A DNA stretch of 64,000 nt from Halobacillus fulvus (lineage in GTDB: Bacteria; Bacillota; Bacilli; Bacillales; Halobacillaceae): NCBI GenBank assembly GCA_004078665.1, contig SCFO01000002.1, positions 1 to 64,000 of the forward strand, read 5' to 3'. The translations under genes and the position numbers were made by a program. The first letter of the stretch is position 1. Each line of letters opens with the position of its first letter. Below, piece by piece: positions 31,580-39,685 of the stretch. The notes beneath the pieces were generated by a model. The model was not told the origin of the DNA, did not search any database, and saw nothing but the letters and a program-made list of their open reading frames with translations.

Positions 31580-32413
31580 ATGAAAAAAAGAACCATTTTT
31601 CTAATCATTGGTCTTATGCTGGTTCTCCTATCCGCTCCGGCCTTATTTGTGATGGGACGGGAGGTCTTTTATGAGAGGTCCGTCCAATCCAAATACAAAA
31701 TTGAAACGATCTACCATCCGACAGATAGAACCACTGATCCTTTCTACACGCTCCAATATCTCCAAGACGGGCGCCCAAAGCCTTTCTCCGAAATGAAACG
31801 GGTCGTTTATGTGAATGGGGAAGAAGTGTCTAGCTACAATGAGTTCATGGATGAAGTTGATGTTTCTGAGGATATAGTGCTTTCCCGCGTGATTTCCTTT
31901 TATGACACTGAAATCACAATCGCAGATACCTTCGAAGGAACCTATGAAGAAGAGGCGAGAGAGTTTTCGGATGTCCGTATCTCTATTCAAGGAAAAAACT
32001 ACGCAGATCCTGCTCGTCTTGAAATCCGTCCGACCTATCTGGACAACAATCGTTATCACGGTTATTTTGGCATGGTGAAAATGACCGAGCGCTCTACAGG
32101 TGAGGAACAGCTCATCATCATCCAGCGCTTGTTCGAAGATTTCCGCTCGCTTCCAGAACAAGATTGGGAATGGAAGACGATTTCGATCAGTGAGGACGGA
32201 GAGGTGAAGACCGACCAGTTTAAGCGGGATGAAATCGCAGACCCCGCGTACCGAAGGGATTTAATCAGTCATACCACAGCTTCCCCGTATGCCCTCGGCT
32301 ACAAATCAAACGTCTTTCATTACTATCCGTCGATATTTTTCCCTTTCCTCTATCCATTTGTGACAGCAGTGCTGGGGATAATATTTGTCGTGATCGGTTC
32401 ATTTAGAAGGTGA
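31580..32413 (+). CDS. Membrane-anchored protein, two terminal helices
   Basis: 277 residues from ATG 31580 (GCAGGTG upstream). N-terminal helix (IFLIIGLMLVLLSAPALFVM) and C-terminal helix (FLYPFVTAVLGIIFVVIGSF) enclose an extracellular region of about 215 residues, beta-rich with many charged residues. No family recognised. Confidence 0.65.
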   Translation: MKKRTIFLIIGLMLVLLSAPALFVMGREVFYERSVQSKYKIETIYHPTDRTTDPFYTLQYLQDGRPKPFSEMKRVVYVNGEEVSSYNEFMDEVDVSEDIVLSRVISFYDTEITIADTFEGTYEEEAREFSDVRISIQGKNYADPARLEIRPTYLDNNRYHGYFGMVKMTERSTGEEQLIIIQRLFEDFRSLPEQDWEWKTISISEDGEVKTDQFKRDEIADPAYRRDLISHTTASPYALGYKSNVFHYYPSIFFPFLYPFVTAVLGIIFVVIGSFRR

Positions 32414-32478
32414 GGGACAGTTGGGGACGGTTCTGCCTGTCCCGTGATGGGACGCTGAGAACCGACCCCAACTGTCCC
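32414..32478 (+). repeat. Dispersed repeat, inverted pair (locus P)
   Basis: Reverse unit 32414-32443 begins directly after the TGA of the upstream gene; forward unit 32449-32478 has the GACCCC variant. Confidence 0.92.
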
Positions 32479-32506
32479 ACCCATCCATTGGAAGTGAGGT
32501 GTCGAT

Positions 32507-33064
32507 ATGTCGAACAAGCTAAAAATCCTATCCATCATTGGTATCGTCCTAATAGGGATCGGGATTTTTTGGATTTCAAGCCTTAACTCAACAGAGGACG
32601 AGGAATACATAGAAGAAATCGTTCGATCCCTCCAACAATCCCAGAGCGATATTGCCCACATTGAATTCCTGGACGATCACCAAGCTATTGCCTTTTATGA
32701 ATGGCAAAATGAAGGCGAGGATCATTTTGGAAAGGCCACTTTGAAAAAAGAGATTTTGGGCTGGGAGATTATTGGTGGTGGAACAGCTCAAGTCGATGCA
32801 GATGAACAATTTGGACGTGGATTTATTGATTTAAGAAAGGCTTTTACGAGCTATACGGATTTGCTAAGCGGCAAGATTTCAAATCCCGCAATCGAACGTG
32901 TGACGGTAGCTTTAGAGAATGGAAAGGAATACGAAGCCGAAGTAGTGGAGTATCAGGGTCAGGAAAAGTTATGGTTCTACCTGACGAAAGGTGAAGACCT
33001 CTCGGGCGCAAAAGTGACTGCACTAACGAGTGAGGGAGAAGAAATAGCACTGACTCAGGACTAA
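32507..33064 (+). CDS. Membrane-anchored protein of unknown function
   Basis: 185 residues; GTGAGGTG precedes the ATG. One N-terminal helix (LSIIGIVLIGIGIFWISSL) and an acidic extracellular part (HIEFLDDHQAIAFYEWQNEG, LGWEIIGGGTAQVDADEQ) resembling small beta-sandwich exported proteins of Bacillus. No domain assignment. Confidence 0.65.
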   Translation: MSNKLKILSIIGIVLIGIGIFWISSLNSTEDEEYIEEIVRSLQQSQSDIAHIEFLDDHQAIAFYEWQNEGEDHFGKATLKKEILGWEIIGGGTAQVDADEQFGRGFIDLRKAFTSYTDLLSGKISNPAIERVTVALENGKEYEAEVVEYQGQEKLWFYLTKGEDLSGAKVTALTSEGEEIALTQD

Positions 33065-33135
33065 TAGCGGTGAAATTCTGTTTCGAATTCCTGTGGTTTC
33101 TCACTTGCATAGAATACGAAGAACAATAAGAATCT

Positions 33136-33165
33136 GGGACAGGCAGAACCGACCCCAACTGTCCC
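33136..33165 (+). repeat. Dispersed 30-base repeat, single copy (locus Q)
   Basis: GGGACAGGC, AGAACCGACCCC, AACTGTCCC, ending 7 bases before the next gene's ribosome site. Confidence 0.92.
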
Positions 33166-33186
33166 ACCTAACAAGGAGGACTTCCC

Positions 33187-34779
33187 ATCATTTTACGCAT
33201 TTTGACGCTGTCCATAAGCTCTTTCGGCCTCATCATCGGCTACTTTATTTTGTCCCTGTGGCTGAGTAAAGACCAGAGCCTTACCGCTGCATATATCATC
33301 GCTGGCTGTACCTTCGTTTTAGTGATCATCGGAATCATTGGACTCTTCAAACCAAAAAGATACATCACCAAAAGGCGCTCGACGAATATTGCCCTGCTTG
33401 TGACCACTTTGTTCGTTTCTGCGGCCACTTTATTGATTAGTGCCGTCAACTATTTGTTTGAATCCGAGGCGGCTAAATACATAGAAATTGGGGAACTACA
33501 TGCGGAAGATAAATGGGAGGCTTATCAAAACGCTCTATTTAAACAGTCCACAGCGCAAGCCGACACCGAAGATTTTTATTCAGAGCAGGTAGGGTCTATC
33601 ACTTTTTATTATGAAAAAGAAGCAGATCAAAAGTGGGTGGATACCGCCGTTGAGGCGATTGATGAAAAAAAGGAAATCTATGAGCAGATTCTTCCTCTAG
33701 ATGAGAAGCCTCCTGTCGACATCATTTTGTTTGAAAATCTTCCTGAACATGCCGGCGATACTTCACCTGAAGGCGTTGAGCGTGGTGGTTATTACATGTG
33801 GGAGCAGCAAACCATTCACCTGCAGCTTCCCGTTCAGGATTCTGATATAAAATTCCAACGCAGCGTCGTGCATGAATACACCCATCACCTATTTGAAGCC
33901 TTTCTTGATGAAAAAGATATTTTTGGTCTCGATGTTCCGATATGGTTGAACGAGGGTCTGGCCTCTTACGTGGAAGGCAGGGATGTAGGATTCGGTAGTG
34001 AGGCGATAAATGCTTTGGAGTATCCCGAATTCAATGAAATCGAGACATCCGAACAGTTCCAATCCAATATGCACGCTCCTTTCAATCCTTATATACAGAG
34101 CATGCTGTTCATGAACTATCTGTTCGACCGGGAAGGCTATGAGTTGGTCAGCCGAATCACGGATGATTTAGAGACGAACGATTTCGCCACCGCCTTCAAA
34201 AATGTCACAGGGAAGCCAATCGAAACATATTCTTCTACGTTCCTTGAAAAATTAGAAGGTGTTCCAGAGGATTTAAAAGAAGCTAGAAGAGAGCAAAATT
34301 TTAACGGAAATCATGAAGCCGCTTTGCAAAAATTGCTTAAGGCAAAAGAAGTTGTGCCGGATTTATATATTTTGAATAGTCAGTTGGCTACTATTTACTT
34401 GGAACTAGGCCAGTTTGATCAATCGAGAGAATACAGTGAAAAAATGGTCAAACTGAACCCGGAGTTACCTGCCCCGCATCAACGCTTGTCTGACTATATG
34501 CTCGTAGAAGATCTCGACAAAGCGATGGAGCTTACCGCCACTGCTGTAGCATTAGCAGATGAAGGGGAAGCAGACTTTTACAAGGAGAAGCTAGACCAGC
34601 TAAAATCGCTCCAGCAACAGGTAGATAACAGCCAACCTCTCCTCGGCTACGCAGAAATGTTACAGGGAGACTATACCCACTCTCTGGACCTGAAGAAAGA
34701 GTTAGCCAGACAGCTATTGAACAAGTATCCAGATGTTGAGCAAGGTAGACAACAGGTTGATGAGATTTTGGGGAGCTAG
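33187..34779 (+). CDS. Membrane-bound gluzincin metallopeptidase (MA-like) with TPR repeats
   Basis: About 530 residues. Three N-terminal membrane helices, then a zinc protease domain with VVHEYTHHLFEAF (HExxH) and WLNEGLASYVEGRD (glutamate ligand, gluzincin pattern) around residues 230-265, followed by TPR repeats (LYILNSQLATIYLELGQFDQ, SREYSEKMVKLNPELPAPHQ). The start is unusual: AAGGAGGA (33173-33180) is followed at optimal distance by ATC 33187 or ATT 33190, not by ATG/GTG/TTG. The first standard start, TTG 33202, is 22 bases away. Function unknown, possibly envelope protein processing. Confidence 0.8.
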   Translation: MILRILTLSISSFGLIIGYFILSLWLSKDQSLTAAYIIAGCTFVLVIIGIIGLFKPKRYITKRRSTNIALLVTTLFVSAATLLISAVNYLFESEAAKYIEIGELHAEDKWEAYQNALFKQSTAQADTEDFYSEQVGSITFYYEKEADQKWVDTAVEAIDEKKEIYEQILPLDEKPPVDIILFENLPEHAGDTSPEGVERGGYYMWEQQTIHLQLPVQDSDIKFQRSVVHEYTHHLFEAFLDEKDIFGLDVPIWLNEGLASYVEGRDVGFGSEAINALEYPEFNEIETSEQFQSNMHAPFNPYIQSMLFMNYLFDREGYELVSRITDDLETNDFATAFKNVTGKPIETYSSTFLEKLEGVPEDLKEARREQNFNGNHEAALQKLLKAKEVVPDLYILNSQLATIYLELGQFDQSREYSEKMVKLNPELPAPHQRLSDYMLVEDLDKAMELTATAVALADEGEADFYKEKLDQLKSLQQQVDNSQPLLGYAEMLQGDYTHSLDLKKELARQLLNKYPDVEQGRQQVDEILGS

Positions 34780-34791
34780 GAACAGTGGGCA

Positions 34792-34852
34792 GGGACAGTG
34801 GGGACGGTTCTCCCTGTCCCGCGGGACGCTGAGAACCGACCCCAACTGTCCC
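34792..34852 (+). repeat. Dispersed repeat, inverted pair (locus R)
   Basis: Reverse unit 34792-34820 facing forward unit 34823-34852 with only two bases between. Confidence 0.92.
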
Positions 34853-34883
34853 ACATTCTAACCAAAAAGAGGAGAAACTCCAT

Positions 34884-35057
34884 ATGAAAAAGAACATTTA
34901 TATATTGATACTTATCACATGCACCCTATTCACCTGGGCATTTTATTCTAACTATCAGTCCTTCCAGCTGGCGAAAAACACCTGTATCGAAAGCGGTAAA
35001 ACACCATATTCTGAAAAAGATCTTCTGGCCATTAATTGGACCGTATCCTGTAAGTGA
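34884..35057 (+). CDS. Small exported or anchored protein
   Basis: 57 residues; GAGGAGA precedes the ATG. One helix (IYILILITCTLFTWAFYS), then a short tail with two Cys (NTCIESGKTPYSEKD and TVSCK), like the small protein at 29586-29792. Both follow an inverted repeat pair. Function unknown. Confidence 0.6.
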   Translation: MKKNIYILILITCTLFTWAFYSNYQSFQLAKNTCIESGKTPYSEKDLLAINWTVSCK

Positions 35058-35091
35058 ATGGATTCATGATAAAAAAAGAGGAGGAATCTCT

Positions 35092-35520
35092 TTGAAAAAA
35101 TTCAGTTTCCTGTTGTTCAGTCTTTTGCTTTTAACTGCCTGCAACACCTCACAGTCGTTATCTTATACAGAAGTACAGAAAGAGAATATGAACGAAGACG
35201 CTCTGTCCTTTTTTCAAAGCATGAAGGCAAAAAACGGAGTCCACCTTTATTTTGATGAGCAGAACGATGCGGTTTTCACCTACCTCAACGCATCGAATGT
35301 CGCGCAGGGTGAGCAGGCCTTGAACTTTACAAGCTTCGATTTGGAGAATGAAGCGGACACACTAAAGGTTTTCTATGAGAGCGAATCAACCTCTGACTAT
35401 TCTGATTCATCAAACGTTCACGAACAATTTTACAGACTAGATCTCGACCAAAACTACGAAAGCATCCGACTATTCCAAAACGGAATCGAATCATCATTCG
35501 GCACAATATCAGGCAATTGA
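35092..35520 (+). CDS. Small lipoprotein
   Basis: 142 residues from TTG 35092 with GAGGAGG 8 bases upstream. Lipobox LLTAC, Cys about residue 17. Mature part of 125 residues, acidic, mixed alpha/beta (VHLYFDEQNDAVFTYLNASN). No family recognised. The dispersed repeat starts 2 bases after the stop. Confidence 0.68.
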   Translation: MKKFSFLLFSLLLLTACNTSQSLSYTEVQKENMNEDALSFFQSMKAKNGVHLYFDEQNDAVFTYLNASNVAQGEQALNFTSFDLENEADTLKVFYESESTSDYSDSSNVHEQFYRLDLDQNYESIRLFQNGIESSFGTISGN

Positions 35521-35522
35521 GT

Positions 35523-35641
35523 GGGACTGTGGGGGCGGTTCTCCTTGTCTCGTGGGACGCTGAGAACCGTCCCCGATCGTCCCACTTCACACCAGCTCAA
35601 GCATCTCAACTGGGACAAGCAGAACCGTCCCCAACCGTCCC
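35523..35641 (+). repeat. Dispersed repeat, inverted pair plus one forward unit (locus S)
   Basis: Reverse unit 35523-35551 (GGGGGCGGTT variant), forward units 35554-35583 and 35612-35641 (GGGACAAGC start). Confidence 0.92.
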
Positions 35642-35705
35642 ACCACCCCAAACCAGCCCCCTCCCATTCAAAAAAATCAGAATTCCCGAACATTTTCTTT
35701 ATCCA

Positions 35706-35734
35706 TTGACCACATCTGACACGACTGTTATGCT
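35706..35734 (+). promoter_or_regulatory. Promoter of the purine permease gene
   Basis: TTGACC (35706-35711), 17-base spacer, TATGCT (35729-35734). Confidence 0.6.
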
Positions 35735-35762
35735 TCCCCTTATAATTCCATACAAACAAGCA

Positions 35763-35830
35763 CCTTGTATAAGTTCAGGAATACGGCCTGAACGTCTCTA
35801 CCAGCTACCGGAAATAGCTCGTCTACAAGG
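35763..35830 (+). promoter_or_regulatory. Purine riboswitch, guanine/hypoxanthine class
   Basis: P1 CCTTGTA/TACAAGG, P2 GTTCAGG/CCTGAAC, the TCTACC joining segment, P3 AGCTA/TAGCT with CCGGAAA-type loop. The ligand-pairing pyrimidine just before the 3' P1 strand (GTCTACAAGG) is C, as in guanine-type aptamers. Located 87 bases before a purine permease start. Confidence 0.93.
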
Positions 35831-35865
35831 GAAAACGACATGAATATGTTCTTTCCCTATGTATA

Positions 35866-35893
35866 AGTACCGGTAGACTCCGGTGCTTTTTTT
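35866..35893 (+). terminator. Riboswitch terminator hairpin
   Basis: AGTACCGG, 6-base loop, CCGGTGCT, then seven T. The segment between aptamer and hairpin (GGGAAA ... TTTCCC) can form the alternative structure. Confidence 0.88.
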
Positions 35894-35916
35894 ATTTGGT
35901 CAATAGGAGGGGCATC

Positions 35917-37209
35917 ATGAGAAACTTTTTCAAATTCGCAGAACGCGAAACCAATTATAAAAAAGAAACGCTGGCTGGAATCACCACGTTTCTATCGATG
36001 GCTTATATTCTAGTCGTCAATCCAATCATCCTGAGTCAGGCGGGGATGGACAAAGGCGCGCTCTTCACTGCCACGGCACTGTCTGCGATTGTCGGCTCGC
36101 TTCTGATCGGCCTGATGGCGAATTTCCCTGTCGGTATAGCGCCCAGTATGGGGCTGAACTCGTTCTTCACCTTTTCTGTCGTGATCGGAATGGGCATCGA
36201 GTGGCAGATCGCGCTGACTGGTGTTTTCATCGCGGGAATCATCTTCATGATTTTAAGTCTTCTGAAGATCCGTGAAAAAATCATCAACGTCATCCCGAAA
36301 GACTTGAAGCATGCGATTGCTGGCGGGATCGGTTTTTTCATCGCCTTCATCGGTTTGAAAAATTCCGGTATTGTCGTGAGCAACGAGGAAACGTTTGTCT
36401 CGATCGGTAATCTCGCATCTGGAGGAACGGCGCTCGCAGCTATTGGTTTCATCCTTACGCTAATGATGCTTGTACGTGGGATTCGCGGCGGAATTTTTTA
36501 CGGCATCGTCGTGACGAGTATTATCGGAATGATGGTCGGATTAGTCGATGTACCTGAATCGATCGTCGGTGGCGTGCCAAGTCTTGAACCGACATTTGGT
36601 GTCGTGTTCAACCATCTCGGGGACATTTTCACACCTGAAATTCTAGCGGTTATTTTTACTTTCTTATTCGTAGCGTTTTTCGATACAGCAGGCGCTCTAA
36701 TTGCGGTCGCCAGTCAGGCTGGAATTATGAAAAATAATCAAATCCCGAATGCCGGACGTGCGCTTCTCGCCGACTCTTCATCCGGCGTGGTCGGTGCTAT
36801 CTTCGGTACCTCCACGACCGCTTCGTTCGTCGAATCGTCTGCCGGAGTAGCCGTCGGAGGTCGGACTGGTTTCACAAGTGTAATCATCTCCGTCTGTTTC
36901 GGTATCGCGCTGTTCTTCTCACCGCTTCTCGGCGTCATTACACCAGAAGTGACTGCACCAGCACTCATCATCGTCGGTGCGCTGATGGCAACCGAGGTGA
37001 AAGAAATCGACTGGAACCGTTTTGAAGTGATCGTGCCAGCGTTCGTCACGATCATCACGATGCCACTCACATTCAGTGTTGCAACAGGAATCGCGCTCGG
37101 TTTCATTCTCTACCCATTCGCCATGATCGCCAAGCGCGACTGGAGACAAGTCCACCCAATCATGTACACGCTCGGTGGACTATTCATCGCCTATTTCGTA
37201 TTTTTATAA
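35917..37209 (+). CDS. Guanine/hypoxanthine permease (NCS2, AzgA-like)
   Basis: 430 residues from ATG 35917 (AGGAGGGG upstream). Twelve to fourteen helices of the AzgA/PbuG/PbuO branch: starts FFKFAERETNYKKETLAGIT, with FPVGIAPSMGLNSFFTF and FLFVAFFDTAGALIAVASQA (substrate and ion-binding helices) and GTSTTASFVESSAGVAVGGR. Imports guanine and hypoxanthine with protons. Control by the purine riboswitch upstream fits PbuG/PbuO; which of the two it is cannot be decided here. Confidence 0.94.
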   Translation: MRNFFKFAERETNYKKETLAGITTFLSMAYILVVNPIILSQAGMDKGALFTATALSAIVGSLLIGLMANFPVGIAPSMGLNSFFTFSVVIGMGIEWQIALTGVFIAGIIFMILSLLKIREKIINVIPKDLKHAIAGGIGFFIAFIGLKNSGIVVSNEETFVSIGNLASGGTALAAIGFILTLMMLVRGIRGGIFYGIVVTSIIGMMVGLVDVPESIVGGVPSLEPTFGVVFNHLGDIFTPEILAVIFTFLFVAFFDTAGALIAVASQAGIMKNNQIPNAGRALLADSSSGVVGAIFGTSTTASFVESSAGVAVGGRTGFTSVIISVCFGIALFFSPLLGVITPEVTAPALIIVGALMATEVKEIDWNRFEVIVPAFVTIITMPLTFSVATGIALGFILYPFAMIAKRDWRQVHPIMYTLGGLFIAYFVFL

Positions 37210-37220
37210 AGAAAACACTT

Positions 37221-37260
37221 AAGTCGGTTCTGGGTTAGAAACTCAGCACCGGCTTTTTTT
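37221..37260 (+). terminator. Intrinsic terminator of the purine permease gene
   Basis: AAGTCGGTTCTGGGTT / AACTCAGCACCGGCTT imperfect stem, seven T. Confidence 0.85.
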
Positions 37261-37265
37261 GGGGG

Positions 37266-37295
37266 GGGACAGTTGGGGACGGTTCTGCCTGTCCC
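37266..37295 (+). repeat. Dispersed 30-base repeat, single reverse unit (locus T)
   Basis: GGGACAGTTGGGGACGGTTC, TGCCTGTCCC, inside a run of eight G directly after the permease terminator. Confidence 0.92.
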
Positions 37296-37359
37296 ACAGC
37301 GTTTACTTCCTTAGATGAAGATGGTAGGATAGTGCAGAAACTGGAAGGAGGTTGGTGGT

Positions 37360-37728
37360 TTGAAGTATATTTTTCAGAAGGGGATGACGTTCGTCTTGAC
37401 TCTATTTCTGTCTGGGATCGCTTATTGGTTCCTCTTACCTGAATCAGGCCGCGAGGGTTTTGGAGTCGTTTGGATTGTTCTGGGTACCGGGATCACGTTC
37501 GGGACGGTTTTCTCATTCCTTATCGATCGGATTCTGCGCAATGTCCGAAAGCACCATCTTACATATAAACTGCTTTTACATATAGCCGCTGGAATACTGC
37601 TCCTTATGGTTTTTGTAAAGGTTGAGGAATGGCTTTTCAGCTTCTTTTGGCTGATCTTACCTGTCGTGATCCTGTTTGTCTTCATCGACGAAATCCTTCG
37701 GCGGAATACATTCAGAACGTTTGCGTAA
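37360..37728 (+). CDS. Membrane protein of unknown function
   Basis: 122 residues from TTG 37360 with AAGGAGG upstream. Four helices (GMTFVLTLFLSGIAYWFLL, FGVVWIVLGTGITFGTVFSF, LLLHIAAGILLLMVFV, FSFFWLILPVVILFVFI) separated by short basic or acidic turns. No family recognised. Confidence 0.65.
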   Translation: MKYIFQKGMTFVLTLFLSGIAYWFLLPESGREGFGVVWIVLGTGITFGTVFSFLIDRILRNVRKHHLTYKLLLHIAAGILLLMVFVKVEEWLFSFFWLILPVVILFVFIDEILRRNTFRTFA

Positions 37729-37765
37729 AGTAGAGATTTCATTATGGAAAGGGGGCTTCACGCCC

Positions 37766-38353
37766 ATGCTACATAAACGATTAGGAGCGATTATCATGTT
37801 CGTAATCCTGCTCACAACCGGCTGTTCCGTCGCGGAAAGTCAGTCGGAAACGGAGTCTAAAGAAGAAAATAAAATAGAACAAACTGCTCCAGAAAAAGTC
37901 GAAGAAAACGAAATCGCCCTTGAGAAAAAAGAAGAAGAGCCTGTCTTAGACAAACAATTCTATCCACCTCATTTCAAAGTGACCGACTTTGCCGTACGCA
38001 TCGATGAACAGAACAAGCTGTCAATTCGCATGAATTATCTCTTCGATCAGGAACTGTTTGAGTTTTTACGAACAGAACAACCTGAATTCTATTACGCGAT
38101 CGAGTATCCGGAAGCCATCCATGAAATGCTTGGACAACCTACCAGTGACTTCATAAGAGGTGAAACATTCAGTGCAACAGGTGGACAGTTGAACCACAGT
38201 CTGGAAATCGAAGAACAGCTTCCAGAAGACATTTCGGAAAATGATCTCGGTTGGTTACGGGATGAATGGACCGGTTATCGCTTGATTCTATCCGATCAGA
38301 ATCAGGACGCTTTTCACATTTTTGATGATATCTTCCATTATTCTAAGTCATAA
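37766..38353 (+). CDS. Lipoprotein of unknown function
   Basis: 195 residues from ATG 37766 (AAAGGGGG upstream). Lipobox LLTTGC, Cys about residue 19, then a Glu/Lys-rich linker of about 45 residues and a C-terminal beta/alpha domain (HFKVTDFAVRIDEQNKLSIR, TGYRLILSDQNQDAFHIFDD). No domain recognised. Confidence 0.68.
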   Translation: MLHKRLGAIIMFVILLTTGCSVAESQSETESKEENKIEQTAPEKVEENEIALEKKEEEPVLDKQFYPPHFKVTDFAVRIDEQNKLSIRMNYLFDQELFEFLRTEQPEFYYAIEYPEAIHEMLGQPTSDFIRGETFSATGGQLNHSLEIEEQLPEDISENDLGWLRDEWTGYRLILSDQNQDAFHIFDDIFHYSKS

Positions 38354-38355
38354 AC

Positions 38356-38459
38356 GGGACAGGGAGAACCGTCCCGCCTGTCCCACTCCCTCGGGACAAC
38401 CAGAACCGTCCCGCCTGTCCCACTCCCTCGGGACAACCAGAACCGTCCCCAACTGTCCC
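38356..38459 (+). repeat. Dispersed repeat, three tandem forward units (locus U)
   Basis: Units 38356-38384, 38393-38421 and 38430-38459, all same orientation, with identical 8-base spacers ACTCCCTC. A true 37-base tandem repeat; the first two units share the GTCCCGCCTGTCCC variant not seen elsewhere in the window. Confidence 0.92.
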
Positions 38460-38566
38460 GCAACCCTAAATCAGAAAATTTGATTATAATAGAACTATAA
38501 GCCAAAATAACTCAAGGAAACTCCCTGCCATTCACAGAAGAAAACACAACAAAGGAGATGGTATCA

Positions 38567-39601
38567 ATGAAAGCTGTACACGTAACGGGTTATGGGGACG
38601 TCGATCAACTCGAGGTCGTAGACAAACCGATCCCTGAACCGAAAGACAATGAAGTCCTCGTTAAAGTGAAAGCCTGCGCCATCAACAACACCGAGATCTG
38701 GATGCGCGAAGGAGCATATGGGACAGGCTCGAAGTCTGGCTGGCGTCCAGAAGGCGTTCAATTCCCACGAGTTCCTGGATCTGATATCACAGGGGAAGTT
38801 GTGGAGACTGGTGCACAGGTTGACGAAAGTATGAAAGGGAAGGATGTCGTCTTATTCCCGTTCACTTCAAGCGGAGAGGAAGGTCTTGAACATATTTCAG
38901 ACGATATGTCCTTCATCGGTTCGGAGTACGACGGCGGCTACGCTGAATATGTCGTGTGGCCAGCGGAACTTTGTTTCGATATGCCTCTTGAAGACTATAC
39001 GGAAAGTGCCGTCTTTTCCGTGAGCGGTTTGACAGCGTGGCATATGGTGAACCAGATTCAAGCGAAGCCTGGCGAAACGATCATGGTGACAGGAGCCAAC
39101 GGTGGTGTCGGTTCGTTGAATGTCCAGATTGCTTCTCAAGTATTCGGAGCAAACGTCATCGCGCTCGTGGGCGACTTGTCAGCGGCAGACTCCATGAAGG
39201 AGCTTGGGGCGACGCATGTCCTATCTTATAAATCCGACAATCTCGCAGAAGAGATTTTGGAAGCGAACGGCGGACCAATTGATTCTGTCCTCGACGTAGT
39301 AGGCGACGCCCTTTTCGCAACGTCTCTTCAAGTATTGAAAAAAGGTGGGAAGTTCTGCACGTCTGGTTCAGCCGGCGGTCAGAAGACCAATCTTGATTTC
39401 CGCACGCTTTATCTGAAGCACATCACGATGTATGGCTCTGTACTCGGGACGAGAGCTGAGTTCAAGGATATGCTCGGCGCGATTTCAGAAGGAAAAATCA
39501 AGCCGGTCATCGACAAGACGTTCCCTCTCGAAGAAGCGAGAGACGCTCAAGTTTATTTCAAAGAAAAAGGAAAACTAGGCAAAATCGTATTGCTGCCCTA
39601 A
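38567..39601 (+). CDS. MDR family NADPH oxidoreductase (quinone-reductase-like)
   Basis: 344 residues from ATG 38567 (AAAGGAG 9 bases upstream). GroES-like domain (VPGSDITGEVVETGAQVDES) and Rossmann motif MVTGANGGVGSLNVQIASQV; GATHVLSYKSDN and the C-terminal EEARDAQVYFKEKGKLGKIV are typical of Qor-type enzymes. No structural-zinc Cys cluster. Expressed alone and ends at a hairpin formed by the dispersed repeat. Confidence 0.9.
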   Translation: MKAVHVTGYGDVDQLEVVDKPIPEPKDNEVLVKVKACAINNTEIWMREGAYGTGSKSGWRPEGVQFPRVPGSDITGEVVETGAQVDESMKGKDVVLFPFTSSGEEGLEHISDDMSFIGSEYDGGYAEYVVWPAELCFDMPLEDYTESAVFSVSGLTAWHMVNQIQAKPGETIMVTGANGGVGSLNVQIASQVFGANVIALVGDLSAADSMKELGATHVLSYKSDNLAEEILEANGGPIDSVLDVVGDALFATSLQVLKKGGKFCTSGSAGGQKTNLDFRTLYLKHITMYGSVLGTRAEFKDMLGAISEGKIKPVIDKTFPLEEARDAQVYFKEKGKLGKIVLLP

Positions 39602-39611
39602 ACATTAGAAC

Positions 39612-39685
39612 GGGACAGATGGAGCTGGTTCTCGGCGTCCGCTTATAGCGGAACAGAAGAACCGCCCCCATCTGTCCCTTTTTTG
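39612..39685 (+). terminator. Long hairpin made of a repeat pair, followed by a T run (locus V)
   Basis: Reverse unit 39612-39640 (GGGACAGATGGAGCTGGTTC) and forward unit 39649-39678 (AGAACCGCCCCCATCTGTCC) are diverged from the family consensus but still pair with each other: GGGACAGATGG with CCATCTGTCCC. Six T follow, so this copy can act as a terminator for the oxidoreductase gene. Confidence 0.75.

Noticed and set aside
38356-38459. Short CRISPR-like tandem units
   Set aside because: Spacers are identical 8-mers and the unit belongs to the dispersed repeat family.
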